A DNA stretch of 12,843 nucleotides from CAYUTA01 sp964447605 (GTDB taxonomy: Bacteria > Bacillota > Clostridia > Christensenellales > CAG-138). The DNA lies in assembly GCA_964447605.1 (NCBI GenBank), contig CAYUTA010000069.1, positions 1 through 12,843 on the forward strand, given 5' to 3'. Position numbers and translations under genes: made by a program. Shown piece by piece: positions 6,175 through 12,843 of this stretch (position 1 is the first letter of the stretch; every line of letters starts with the position of its first letter). The notes beneath the pieces were generated by a model that saw only the letters and a program-made list of their open reading frames with translations, was not told the origin of the DNA and ran no database searches.

Positions 6175-7572
6175 TCAGAGAATGGGGCAGGTCAGCGGCG
6201 AGAGCCGGTTCAGGTTGGGTACCCTGTCCCAGATCGTTTTGGCAGCAGCCCATGCTTCGCGGCTGACTGCTTCGCGCGACATGCTTACAAGCGCGCGGTC
6301 TTTCATCAGGAACCGTCCGTCTACGATGGTATCGGACACATTGTCTGCAACGCCGCAGCTGACGAGAACACGGATGGGATCGCGCACGGGGATGGTGTTG
6401 AAACGGTTCATGTCCACGATGGCGATGTCCGCTTTGGCGCCAACGGTGAGCCGACCGATATCGGTACGGCCCAGCGCCTTTGCGCCGTTTTGCGTTGCGC
6501 AGCAAAACACAAGCCCCCCGGGCGCGCTGCGGTAATCGCAGTCCGCGGTTTTGGACATGCAGGACGCCACATACATCTCGCGCACCATGTCCTGCGGGAA
6601 GGTGTCTGTGCCGATGCCTACGTTGATGCCCATGTCGAGATAGCTCTGGAGTGAATTCATGTACCGTCCACGGCGGAAGTATACGGTTGGGCAATGGGCG
6701 ACGTTCGTCCCGGTTTCGGCAAGGATTTTCTTTTCCCGCGTGTTGGCAAACACCGTATGGGCCAGAATGACGTCCGGCCCTGTAATGCCGTTTTCCGCCA
6801 GCAGATCAATGCTGTCCATGCCGTATTCGCTCCGGATGTATTGGCGCTCGATCTTGGTCTCCGCCGCGTGCATGGTGATGGGCACCTTGTATCTGGCGGC
6901 AAGCTTGCGAACCTCGCGCAGAAGCTCGGGCCGGCAGGCCGGCGGTTCCGTGGGGCCAAGCGTTACGCGGACGCGGTCGTGATAGGCGCCGTTCAGCTTT
7001 TCAATCAGCTGCACGTTCCGCTCAAGCTTTTTGAACATATCCGCGCCGGTCTTGTGCTCAATGCATACCGTACGGCCGTCGGGCGAGTAAGGGTAGCCGC
7101 CGAGCGAGTTGGTCTCGGGCGCAATGTAGCCGCGCAGGCCGCACGCCCCAAGCAACGCGCCAAGTTCCTCGGGGAAATAGGAGTTGAACTCCACACAGGT
7201 CGTCACACCGCCCGCGATCATCTCGGCAAACGTGAGGTTGCAGATCGCGCGCCATTCGTCGACCGTAGTGGCCGCATAGATGGCGGTCAGATACTCATAT
7301 AGGATGGAGCCATCCAGCTCATAGGTACCGCAGTCCTCACAGAAACCTTTCGTTGCGGGAGAGTCGCTGTGATAGTGCGTATCGATGAGGCCGGGGATAA
7401 TCAGGCCATACCTGCGATCGATGTATTCCGCCTGCTCGTAGCCCTGCGGACGTTCCCGCCCGACATAGGCAATTTTATCGCCCGCAACACCAACGTAGCC
7501 ATCCCCGATGACGACCTGCCTGCCCTCCTGCTCCGTGCAGACCCAGGCGCCGTGTAACAGTAACTTAGACAT
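6175..7572 (-). CDS. Amidohydrolase-superfamily deaminase/hydrolase, Atz/Trz type
   Basis: The 465-residue protein belongs to the metal-dependent amidohydrolases that include AtzA/TrzA, SsnA, guanine deaminase and adenosine-analogue deaminases. Metal and catalytic residues are visible: H66 and H68 in IPGLIDTHYHSD, H235 and E238 in ITMHAAET, H272 in VILAHTVF, and D323 in NVGIGTDTFPQDM. This one-metal HxH...H...D set with HxxE is typical of hydrolytic deaminases acting on nitrogen heterocycles. N- and C-terminal segments (about 1-60 and from about 375, including GAKADIAIVDMNRF) form the composite beta-sandwich. Start 7572 is favoured by AGGAG 9 bases upstream over a TTG at 7578. The symporter stop is 36 bases upstream, so the two are very likely co-transcribed and the transporter should bring in its substrate. 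The substrate itself cannot be read from the sequence. Confidence 0.93.
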   Translation of the reverse strand: MSKLLLHGAWVCTEQEGRQVVIGDGYVGVAGDKIAYVGRERPQGYEQAEYIDRRYGLIIPGLIDTHYHSDSPATKGFCEDCGTYELDGSILYEYLTAIYAATTVDEWRAICNLTFAEMIAGGVTTCVEFNSYFPEELGALLGACGLRGYIAPETNSLGGYPYSPDGRTVCIEHKTGADMFKKLERNVQLIEKLNGAYHDRVRVTLGPTEPPACRPELLREVRKLAARYKVPITMHAAETKIERQYIRSEYGMDSIDLLAENGITGPDVILAHTVFANTREKKILAETGTNVAHCPTVYFRRGRYMNSLQSYLDMGINVGIGTDTFPQDMVREMYVASCMSKTADCDYRSAPGGLVFCCATQNGAKALGRTDIGRLTVGAKADIAIVDMNRFNTIPVRDPIRVLVSCGVADNVSDTIVDGRFLMKDRALVSMSREAVSREAWAAAKTIWDRVPNLNRLSPLTCPIL

Positions 7573-7608
7573 GATCAATCACTCCTGCAACCGGTGGATT
7601 TCGCTTGC

Positions 7609-9009
7609 TCAGGCCAACTCAGGCAGCTGCTCGCTCCTCCTGCCGGATTTATCCAGCAGGCTGATGACGAAGAACGGGACGATGGCGAACACAACCGCTA
7701 TGATGCCGGTGGTGGCCCACGTCACCTGATAGCTCATGCCGGTGAATTCCCAGATGCCGGCGGCCACGCCGCTGGTAAGCATGCTCCAGAAGGCGGCCTT
7801 CTCCGTAGCGCCCTTCCAGACGCGACCAAAGATGAATACGGTGGAGATACCGATGTAGACATAGTAGCTGAACAGAACGAGCCCAAGCACACGGTCGAAT
7901 CCCGTTGCAAAGAGTACCGTGACCGCGCCGACGGCGAACACGAGAACCCGCATGAGCATGAGCTTTTTGCTTTCTTCCATCTCGCTTTTGCGGAACGGAA
8001 GAATAAAGTCCTCGACGATCATTGTCGAGCAGATCAAAAGCATGGTATCCGCCGTGGAAACCAGCGCGGCCAGGATTGAGAGGATGATAAACGTGCCGAA
8101 GAGGGACGGGAACAGGTGGAGAACCAGTTGGGGCATTGCGGCGCCGGCATCGATGTTCGGCAGCAGGACGAAGGCGATGAGGCCGAGGGCCATGCTGACG
8201 AGACCGAGAACGATGTATACGATGCCGCCGACGATGCATGCCCGGCTCGCGACCTTCTCGGTCTTGCAGGCCCAAATGCGCTGAATGAGCTCCGGAACGG
8301 CCAGCATGACGAAGGTGCTGGAGGCAAGGTAATCAACAGCCCAGATCCAGGAGCCGAACGGACGGGGATCCATGCGATCGGGCGTCATGACGCTCATCAG
8401 ACCCGAAACGCCGCCCACCCTGGAGAAGCCTGCGATGAGGCACACCAGCAGGCCGACGCCGCCGAAAATCAGGTTGATGGTGTCGTTGTATGCAACGGCC
8501 AGCAGACCGCCGATGCTTGTGTAAACGCAGACGATGACGGCAAAGATAATGACGGCCTGCACGTGCGACCAGCCGAACATGGACTCGGCCAGCAGGCCGC
8601 CCGCCTTGAACTGGGACGCCGTAACGAGCATGATCGACAGAAGCATCAGAACCGTGGCCAGCAGTTCGCAGCGCTTGGAATAACGCTTGCGGATGTAGCG
8701 GCACATGGAAATCTCTTCAATGTTCCAGTATTTTTTTGCCAGCAGGATGCCGAGCAGCAGGATGCCGATGCCCATCGAAACCGGGAAGATATACGCGCTG
8801 ATGCCGTAGGCATACGCGTCGGAGGCGGTACCCATGACATTGCCGCTGCCCCACTCGGAAGCGATGATTGTGCAGAGCGCTATGAACATGCCGATCCGGC
8901 GGCCCGCCACGGCGAAGTCCTGCGCATTTTTGGTCTTCTTACCAACAATAATGCCGATTGCAATCAGAATCGCAAAATATACGATACACAGAATAATGGA
9001 TGTACCCAT
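7609..9009 (-). CDS. Sodium:solute symporter (SSS family)
   Basis: The 466-residue polytopic membrane protein has about 13 predicted hydrophobic segments. The N-terminal part is like other SSS (PutP/PanF-type) carriers: a first segment IILCIVYFAILIAIGIIVG, then DFAVAGRR and an EWGSGNVMGTASDAYAYG loop of the sodium/substrate region. Later landmarks are TSIGGLLAVAYNDTINLI and the conserved AALVSTADTMLLICSTMIVED helix. It is full length for the family, with a hydrophilic C-terminal tail (LLDKSGRRSEQLPELA). The start is supported by GGGAGG 11 bases upstream. It is the first gene of a minus-strand unit with the amidohydrolase, so it most likely imports that enzyme's nitrogenous substrate with Na+. 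A strong -10 lies close upstream, and the predicted 5' leader is under 20 bases. Confidence 0.93.
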   Translation of the reverse strand: MGTSIILCIVYFAILIAIGIIVGKKTKNAQDFAVAGRRIGMFIALCTIIASEWGSGNVMGTASDAYAYGISAYIFPVSMGIGILLLGILLAKKYWNIEEISMCRYIRKRYSKRCELLATVLMLLSIMLVTASQFKAGGLLAESMFGWSHVQAVIIFAVIVCVYTSIGGLLAVAYNDTINLIFGGVGLLVCLIAGFSRVGGVSGLMSVMTPDRMDPRPFGSWIWAVDYLASSTFVMLAVPELIQRIWACKTEKVASRACIVGGIVYIVLGLVSMALGLIAFVLLPNIDAGAAMPQLVLHLFPSLFGTFIILSILAALVSTADTMLLICSTMIVEDFILPFRKSEMEESKKLMLMRVLVFAVGAVTVLFATGFDRVLGLVLFSYYVYIGISTVFIFGRVWKGATEKAAFWSMLTSGVAAGIWEFTGMSYQVTWATTGIIAVVFAIVPFFVISLLDKSGRRSEQLPELA

Positions 9010-9028
9010 TTGTTGATTTTCCTCCCAA

Positions 9029-9090
9029 CTAGTATTATATCATGCGGATGCGCCAGCCGTCCAATTGATGTCGCCCATTCGGAATACTAG
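9029..9090. repeat. Separated inverted repeat around the symporter promoter
   Basis: CTAGTATT (9029-9036) and AATACTAG (9083-9090) are perfect inverted copies with centres 54 bases apart, about five helical turns. The proximal copy overlaps the -10 box. The layout would suit a regulator binding both copies on one DNA face. Confidence 0.4.
9034..9064 (-). promoter_or_regulatory. Promoter of the symporter-amidohydrolase operon
   Basis: On the minus strand TTGGAC (9064-9059) and a perfect TATAAT (9039-9034) are separated by 19 bases, two more than optimal, which fits a promoter that needs activation. Initiation near 9027 would place the ribosome site almost at the RNA 5' end. Confidence 0.55.
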
Positions 9091-9533
9091 CCTGGGCACG
9101 CCGCCTCCTCTCCTGAAAATTCGGATCATGGCTGACACAAAATTAAAACCTGTTGCTGCAAAAGAACGAATGTGTTGGTGCAATCGCCGATACCGCGCCA
9201 TTTAGCGCTGTTGCGGCCGCAACCCGGACCGATGCCGGATGCTGTGACGATGGAGGACAGCGTCTGCCAACTCCAGGCATAGTTGCCGGAAAAACAGGAG
9301 GCGTCGCGGAGGCTTCGGGATAAATACAATGCACCCATGCGAGGATTTTTGACCGGCACGCCCCTTTTACCATGCTCTGCCGGAATCGAAAATGGCAAAA
9401 GAGCCGGATGTAACCGTTTCCATGATTTGATAGAACCATTTAATCAGTTTTTTGCGCAGAAATCTATGTCTGCGACTACAAACACGCTTGTCTCCTTCCA
9501 ACAAACGCTTATGATTTACTGTTTTTTTCAAAG
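9091..9533. other. Gene-free stretch between APC permease and symporter units
   Basis: No gene I can support. Several 80-110-codon frames on both strands lack ribosome sites and family resemblance. One hairpin, CGCAGA/TCTGCG around 9459-9478, is flanked by A rather than T residues on the minus strand, so it is not a convincing APC terminator. The size and position would allow a decayed gene between the two transporter units. Confidence 0.4.
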
Positions 9534-10919
9534 TTATGCGCGATCGTGGCCACGTTTTGCATACAGATACAGCACCAGCCCGAACAGCGTCCATGCGGCT
9601 ACGATCAGCCATTCATAGGGCCAGTTGAGCGCGGAGGGCGTACCTGGAAGATACAGCACGAGCATAATGACGCAGAGCACAACCGAGCCGACGCCTACCG
9701 TGCGCCAGCGGCGGATGCTGAAAGGACGCGGCATATCCGGACGACGCCTGCGCAACACCAGATACGAGACGGAGACGATCAGATAGGTTACCACGGTTGC
9801 AAAACCGCCCGCGTTGGAGAGCCATGTCAGCATGTTCTTGCCAAGCAGGGGCGTGAGACTTGTAACCACGGCAATCAGCAGGACGGCGTTGGACGGCGTT
9901 TGGAAACGCGGATGCTGCCTGCTGAGCGCGCGGGGCAGCATGCCCTCCCTGGACATGGCGTACAGAAGCCTGCTGGCGCCGATATAGAACGCGTTCCAGC
10001 TTGTGAGGATACCCGAAATGCCGCCGATGACGAGAAGCTTGCCCATGAACGCGCGTCCGCCGAAGGCCGCCTGCATGGCGTCTGCGGTGGGAAGCGTGCT
10101 GCTGAGCATGGCCGCATGCGGCAAATCTGCGCCCACGCAGCCGATGATCAGCACATACCAGACAACGGCAAAGAGCACGGACAGAATGAGGATGCGCCCG
10201 ATCTTTTTTGCCGGGATGTCCATCTCGCCTGCGGCCTGTGGGATGACGTCGAAGCCGATATACATGAAGGGCGTCATGACCGCAACGGTCAGAATGCCGC
10301 CGAAACCGCTGGCAATCAGGGGTTCCATGTTGGCGATGGAGCCGTTTACGGCCGTCCCGCCGAGCAGGAACGCGCCAATGATGAGAATGATAATGGTAAG
10401 AATGATTTGGAGAACGGCGGCAAATTTTACGCCGACATAGTTGATGGCGGCCACAAGCAGCGACGCGCCGATGCCGATGGCAAGCCATGTGGCATAGATA
10501 TCATACCCTGCGACGCTGTAAAGATAGCCCTTCAGATAGTCCGGGAACAGATAGGTAACGACCGTAGGCAAAGCCACCGCTTCAAACGCGATTACGGAGA
10601 GGAAGCCCAGCGCGACGGCCCATGTGCAGACAAATGCCATGCCGCTGCCCAGGGCGGCCTTTGAAAACAGTAGCACGCCCTCCGTCGCCGGCATGGCGGA
10701 GGACAGCTCCGCATAAACAAGGCCGACAAACAGCACGAGGACGCCGCCGATGACAAAACCGAGAATTGCGCCGAGCGTTCCCGCGGTTTCAATCCAATCG
10801 CCGGAAAGGACGACCCATCCCCAGCCGATCATTGCGCCGAACGCCAGCACGAAAACATCCGCGCGGTTGAGTTTGGCCCCGTGCATACGCATGCGCGTGT
10901 GTTCCTTTTTTTGTCTCAT
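9534..10919 (-). CDS. APC-superfamily amino acid/polyamine-type permease
   Basis: The 461-residue protein has about 12 membrane segments. TM1 carries FGAMIGWGWVV (residues 27-37), the broken-helix GxxIGxG-type substrate motif of APC transporters. Further family landmarks are ELSSAMPATEGVLLF in TM2-3, FMYIGFDVIPQAAGEMDIPA for TM6 and its loop, RLLYAMSREGMLPRALSRQH before TM9, and FQTPSNAVL. The C-terminus is short and basic (YAKRGHDRA). The start has an excellent ribosome site, AAGGAGG (10929-10935), 9 bases away. It is divergent from the pucR-type regulator and stands about 520 bases ahead of the symporter, so it is probably its own unit. APC carriers move amino acids, polyamines or related amines; the actual solute is unknown, but the locus suggests a nitrogenous compound handled by the same pathway. 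Confidence 0.92.
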   Translation of the reverse strand: MRQKKEHTRMRMHGAKLNRADVFVLAFGAMIGWGWVVLSGDWIETAGTLGAILGFVIGGVLVLFVGLVYAELSSAMPATEGVLLFSKAALGSGMAFVCTWAVALGFLSVIAFEAVALPTVVTYLFPDYLKGYLYSVAGYDIYATWLAIGIGASLLVAAINYVGVKFAAVLQIILTIIILIIGAFLLGGTAVNGSIANMEPLIASGFGGILTVAVMTPFMYIGFDVIPQAAGEMDIPAKKIGRILILSVLFAVVWYVLIIGCVGADLPHAAMLSSTLPTADAMQAAFGGRAFMGKLLVIGGISGILTSWNAFYIGASRLLYAMSREGMLPRALSRQHPRFQTPSNAVLLIAVVTSLTPLLGKNMLTWLSNAGGFATVVTYLIVSVSYLVLRRRRPDMPRPFSIRRWRTVGVGSVVLCVIMLVLYLPGTPSALNWPYEWLIVAAWTLFGLVLYLYAKRGHDRA

Positions 10920-10971
10920 GAATGCTTTCCTCCTTATGACCGCCCCGATCGCGGCTTGATTTTCCCGTCCG

Positions 10972-11082
10972 AATGCTCTATAGTAAAAAAAGTCGTCGAA
11001 TTGAATAATCTGGTTCGCGCCGTCCGTCCCGTGTCCCCTGTTTTCCCCAAACGGCGGGCATGGAACCGGTTACCAGAGCATT
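10972..11082. repeat. Separated inverted repeat in the permease-regulator intergenic region
   Basis: AATGCTCT (10972-10979) and AGAGCATT (11075-11082) are perfect inverted copies with centres 103 bases apart. The left copy overlaps the candidate -10 of the APC promoter. They share the core AATRCT with the repeat at the symporter promoter. Chance cannot be excluded for 8-bp arms. Confidence 0.28.
10977..11005 (-). promoter_or_regulatory. Weak candidate promoter of the APC permease
   Basis: On the minus strand TTCAAT (11005-11000), a 17-base spacer and TATAGA (10982-10977) lie about 60 bases before the start codon. Both boxes match poorly, as would be expected if an activator such as the divergent PucR-type protein were required. 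Confidence 0.3.
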
Positions 11083-11090
11083 GAATATTG

Positions 11091-11119
11091 TTGCATGATT
11101 TTGTAAAAAATCATATGTA
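11091..11119 (+). promoter_or_regulatory. Likely promoter of the PucR-type gene with embedded palindromic operator
   Basis: TTGCAT (11091-11096), a 17-base spacer and TATGTA (11114-11119) form a plausible promoter about 66 bases before the chosen start. The spacer is filled by a perfect palindrome, ATGATTTT-GTAA-AAAATCAT (11095-11114). A protein bound there would block RNA polymerase, so this is a good candidate autoregulatory operator. Confidence 0.5.
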
Positions 11120-11184
11120 CAAGGACGACAAATCTCTTTATCGTTTCGGACAGTGCGCGTATGCAAAAAGGAGAGACCGCCCGG

Positions 11185-12399
11185 ATGAGTTTTCGCTGCA
11201 TGGATCTTATGAATCTGTTTCCCTCCACGTCCATTCAACTGCTGGGCGGCGCGGACGGTCTTGACCGCGTTGTGCGCTGGGTATATGTGGCAGAGGCGAC
11301 GGACAGCATTCTTTACGCGCTCAATTGGCTTTCCGGTAAGGAGCTTGTCATCATCACAGGCAGCAGCATCGGCGGCGATCCTGCGTCGGTAATCACGGAG
11401 TTTGTGAAGAGCTGCGCAAAAAAGCATGTGTCCGGCATCGTTATCAATACGGGCCGATATATTCCAAAGGTGCCGGAGGACGCCGTGCGGCTGGCCGACC
11501 AACTCAAGCTGCCGCTGTTTGTTACGCCCTGGGAAACACGGCTTGTGGAATTTACAAAGGATATCTGTACGGCAATCATCGATCAGGCGGTCGAGAACGA
11601 ATCGGCAAATACGCTTGCGGACAGCCTGCTGTTTGGCAGAACGCCGCTGACGGAAAATGAGCGGTTGTCGCTTGCGGCGTTCGGTTTTGAGCGCGCGCCG
11701 GGCTATCTTGTCGTGGTGTTCCAACCGGAAGAGGAGACCGCAGGGCAGGGCGGCGCGGAACTGCGCGCCTATCTGGTCGATTTTGTGCGCGCACGTTTTG
11801 AGCGCGAGCATCGTCAGACGCTGATCACAGGACTCAGCGAAAGCGTGGTTGCAATTGTCAAATCGGCCGAGGGCGGCGACCGCTACCGCAGGCTGCTCGG
11901 CGCCATTGCCGAGTATATGCAAAAACGCTTCCCGGACTCCACGCTCAGGATCGGCGTAGGCAAGGTGTGCCGGAGCCTTGCGGAAATCCCGCGCAGCTAC
12001 CACATGGCGCAGCAGGCAATCCGTGTGCGCCGGCTCGACGCGCAGGGCCCGGTGGCCTGCTTTGAGGATATCGGGTTGTATTCACTGCTGCTGTCGATTG
12101 AGGACAATGAGGTGCTGCGCAGCTATTACCGCGATTTATTTGCGCCGATCCTCGACTATGACCGCAGCAACGGGACGTCGCTGATGCATACGCTTGCAGC
12201 CTATATTGACCATGACGCGCGGCTTGCCGCCACCGCCAAGGCGCTGTTCATCCATGAAAACACGCTGAAATACCGCCTCAATAAAATCAAGACGCTTCTT
12301 GGTATGGAGATTGGGCAATTGGAGGAGCAATGCCGCATCAGCATCGGGCTCAAGATCGCCCGCATGCTCGGCGAGGATTTGCAGGATGATGGCATCTGA
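11185..12399 (+). CDS. PucR-family transcriptional regulator
   Basis: The 404-residue protein has the three-part PucR layout. The N-terminal purine-catabolism-regulator-like sensory domain (about 1-130) contains MDLMNLFPSTSIQLLGG, WVYVAEATDSILYALNWLSG, KELVIITGSSIGG and VSGIVINTGRYIPKVP. A middle GGDEF-like ligand/oligomerisation domain (about 150-300) contains LRIGVGKVCRSLAEIPRSYH and MAQQAIRVRR. The C-terminal PucR-type helix-turn-helix (about 345-375) contains ATAKALFIHENTLKYRLNKI and KTLLGMEI. Members control purine, allantoin or related nitrogen catabolism, often as activators that sense a pathway metabolite. Start 11185 is preferred: AGGAG (11169-11173) precedes it, whereas the upstream in-frame ATG at 11161 has no ribosome site. 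It is divergent from the APC permease, with which it shares a 265-base control region, and is the probable regulator of the transporter/hydrolase cluster. Confidence 0.93.
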   Translation: MSFRCMDLMNLFPSTSIQLLGGADGLDRVVRWVYVAEATDSILYALNWLSGKELVIITGSSIGGDPASVITEFVKSCAKKHVSGIVINTGRYIPKVPEDAVRLADQLKLPLFVTPWETRLVEFTKDICTAIIDQAVENESANTLADSLLFGRTPLTENERLSLAAFGFERAPGYLVVVFQPEEETAGQGGAELRAYLVDFVRARFEREHRQTLITGLSESVVAIVKSAEGGDRYRRLLGAIAEYMQKRFPDSTLRIGVGKVCRSLAEIPRSYHMAQQAIRVRRLDAQGPVACFEDIGLYSLLLSIEDNEVLRSYYRDLFAPILDYDRSNGTSLMHTLAAYIDHDARLAATAKALFIHENTLKYRLNKIKTLLGMEIGQLEEQCRISIGLKIARMLGEDLQDDGI

Positions 12400-12529
12400 A
12401 AACCTGACGCTTTAAATGCGGTCGCGCGGGCGGTTTATATCGAGCCGGGACAGGTTCCTGATAAAGGATACGATTTCGACAGAATGCGGCTTGCTATTTT
12501 AAATTTTTTTATGGAACTCATACGTTATA

Positions 12530-12538
12530 TGCTATAAT
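12530..12538 (+). promoter_or_regulatory. Extended -10 promoter upstream of the small membrane protein
   Basis: TGCTATAAT (12530-12538) is a perfect extended -10 box in an AT-rich stretch. No clear -35 is present at the usual distance, which extended -10 promoters tolerate. The leader to the next start would be about 130 bases. I see no clear terminator for the upstream regulator gene in 12400-12520. Confidence 0.45.
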
Positions 12539-12677
12539 TTGGTTTATCAGTATTTCATTTTATGGAATCGATCGGTCCCGATATTCGGCAGAGATTCAAC
12601 TTGTCGGACTGAAAGAAAACAGAATTTTGCGCTTCATAACTGACAATGCTTGACCAGGATTAAGGGGATGGAATTGA

Positions 12678-12818
12678 ATGGGTGAATTTATAAACGAACA
12701 TTTCTTGGAGATAATATTCGGCGTTATTGCATCTATCACTTCAATTATGGCCATATACTTTGCAAAAAAGAATTATCAGTTAGCAAAAATTAGAGTGTGT
12801 ATCCAAAAGGATATTTGA
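12678..12818 (+). CDS. Small single-pass membrane protein, possibly a broken longer gene
   Basis: The 46-residue frame reads MGEFINEHFLEIIFGVIASI TSIMAIYFAKKNYQLAKIRV and CIQKDI, then TGA. Residues about 9-29 form one hydrophobic helix followed by a positive stretch (AKKNYQLAK), a short N-out/C-in anchor by the positive-inside rule. AAGGGG lies about 10 bases before the ATG. Such an N-terminal anchor is often followed by a longer cytoplasmic part. In the next frame the DNA continues open past the stop (GYLSEASNINT) to the window edge, so a frameshift near the run of A residues at about 12805 is possible. No family is recognised. Confidence 0.5.
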   Translation: MGEFINEHFLEIIFGVIASITSIMAIYFAKKNYQLAKIRVCIQKDI

Positions 12819-12843
12819 GTGAAGCGTCGAATATAAATACAGA

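Noticed and set aside
8116..9090. 324-codon plus-strand frame opposite the symporter
   Set aside because: Its sequence (many D, H, Q, N, A) is the antisense shadow of a hydrophobic membrane protein; the minus-strand frame has the family motifs and a ribosome site.
9881..9902. Direct repeat GACGGCGTT twice in close tandem
   Set aside because: It lies inside the APC permease and simply encodes the conserved TPSNAV segment; no expansion or frame change.
9546..10664. 372-codon plus-strand frame opposite the APC permease
   Set aside because: This is again an antisense shadow of a membrane protein, rich in H, D, N and Q, with no family match.
10978..12003. 341-codon minus-strand frame opposite the PucR gene
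   Set aside because: It is a shadow of the regulator frame, which has all three PucR domains.
1..12843. CRISPR array, rRNA, phage structural genes or biosynthetic megasynthase
   Set aside because: No regularly spaced repeats, rRNA signatures or corresponding gene families were seen.

Overview
The window looks like chromosomal DNA of a Clostridia-type Firmicute, probably an anaerobe. The reasons are strong AGGAGG-type ribosome sites, a CCA-encoding tRNA gene, a DUF2935 protein, an IS256-type transposase remnant of the Firmicute type, and a PucR regulator beside SSS and APC permeases. The genus cannot be told from the sequence. Most genes are fairly GC-rich. AT-rich DNA surrounds the transposase remnant (about 1020-1700), and there is a short AT-rich island at about 4145-4190.

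Left part (1-5077): an assorted, partly accessory stretch. In order it holds the 3' end of an alpha/beta hydrolase, a tRNA-Leu(UAA) gene with its own promoter and terminator, a broken IS256-family transposase 3' end, a RelE/ParE-type toxin gene with no visible antitoxin, and a two-domain DUF2935 protein transcribed away from it. A divergent pair of relatives of O6-alkylguanine-DNA alkyltransferase follows. One (minus strand) is an Ogt-type enzyme with an intact PCHRV active site. The other (plus strand) is an alkyltransferase-like protein in which the acceptor cysteine is tryptophan (PWQRV). Several stretches of 300-450 bases here hold no gene I can support.

Right part (5078-12399): a coherent catabolic locus. 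On the minus strand lie an APC-family permease, an SSS-family sodium:solute symporter, an Atz/Trz-type metal-dependent amidohydrolase 36 bases behind the symporter, and a nitrilase-superfamily amidase. A PucR-family regulator is divergent from the APC permease. The simplest reading is uptake of a nitrogen-rich small molecule, hydrolytic deamination or ring attack by the amidohydrolase, and amide or carbamoyl cleavage by the nitrilase homolog, under PucR control. PucR points to purines or related heterocycles, but the substrate is not determined by the sequence. Candidate control elements include a 20-bp palindrome between the -35 and -10 of the likely pucR promoter and separated inverted repeats at the two permease promoters.

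Right edge (12400-12843): an extended -10 promoter and a 46-residue single-pass membrane protein gene, which may be the broken start of a longer one.
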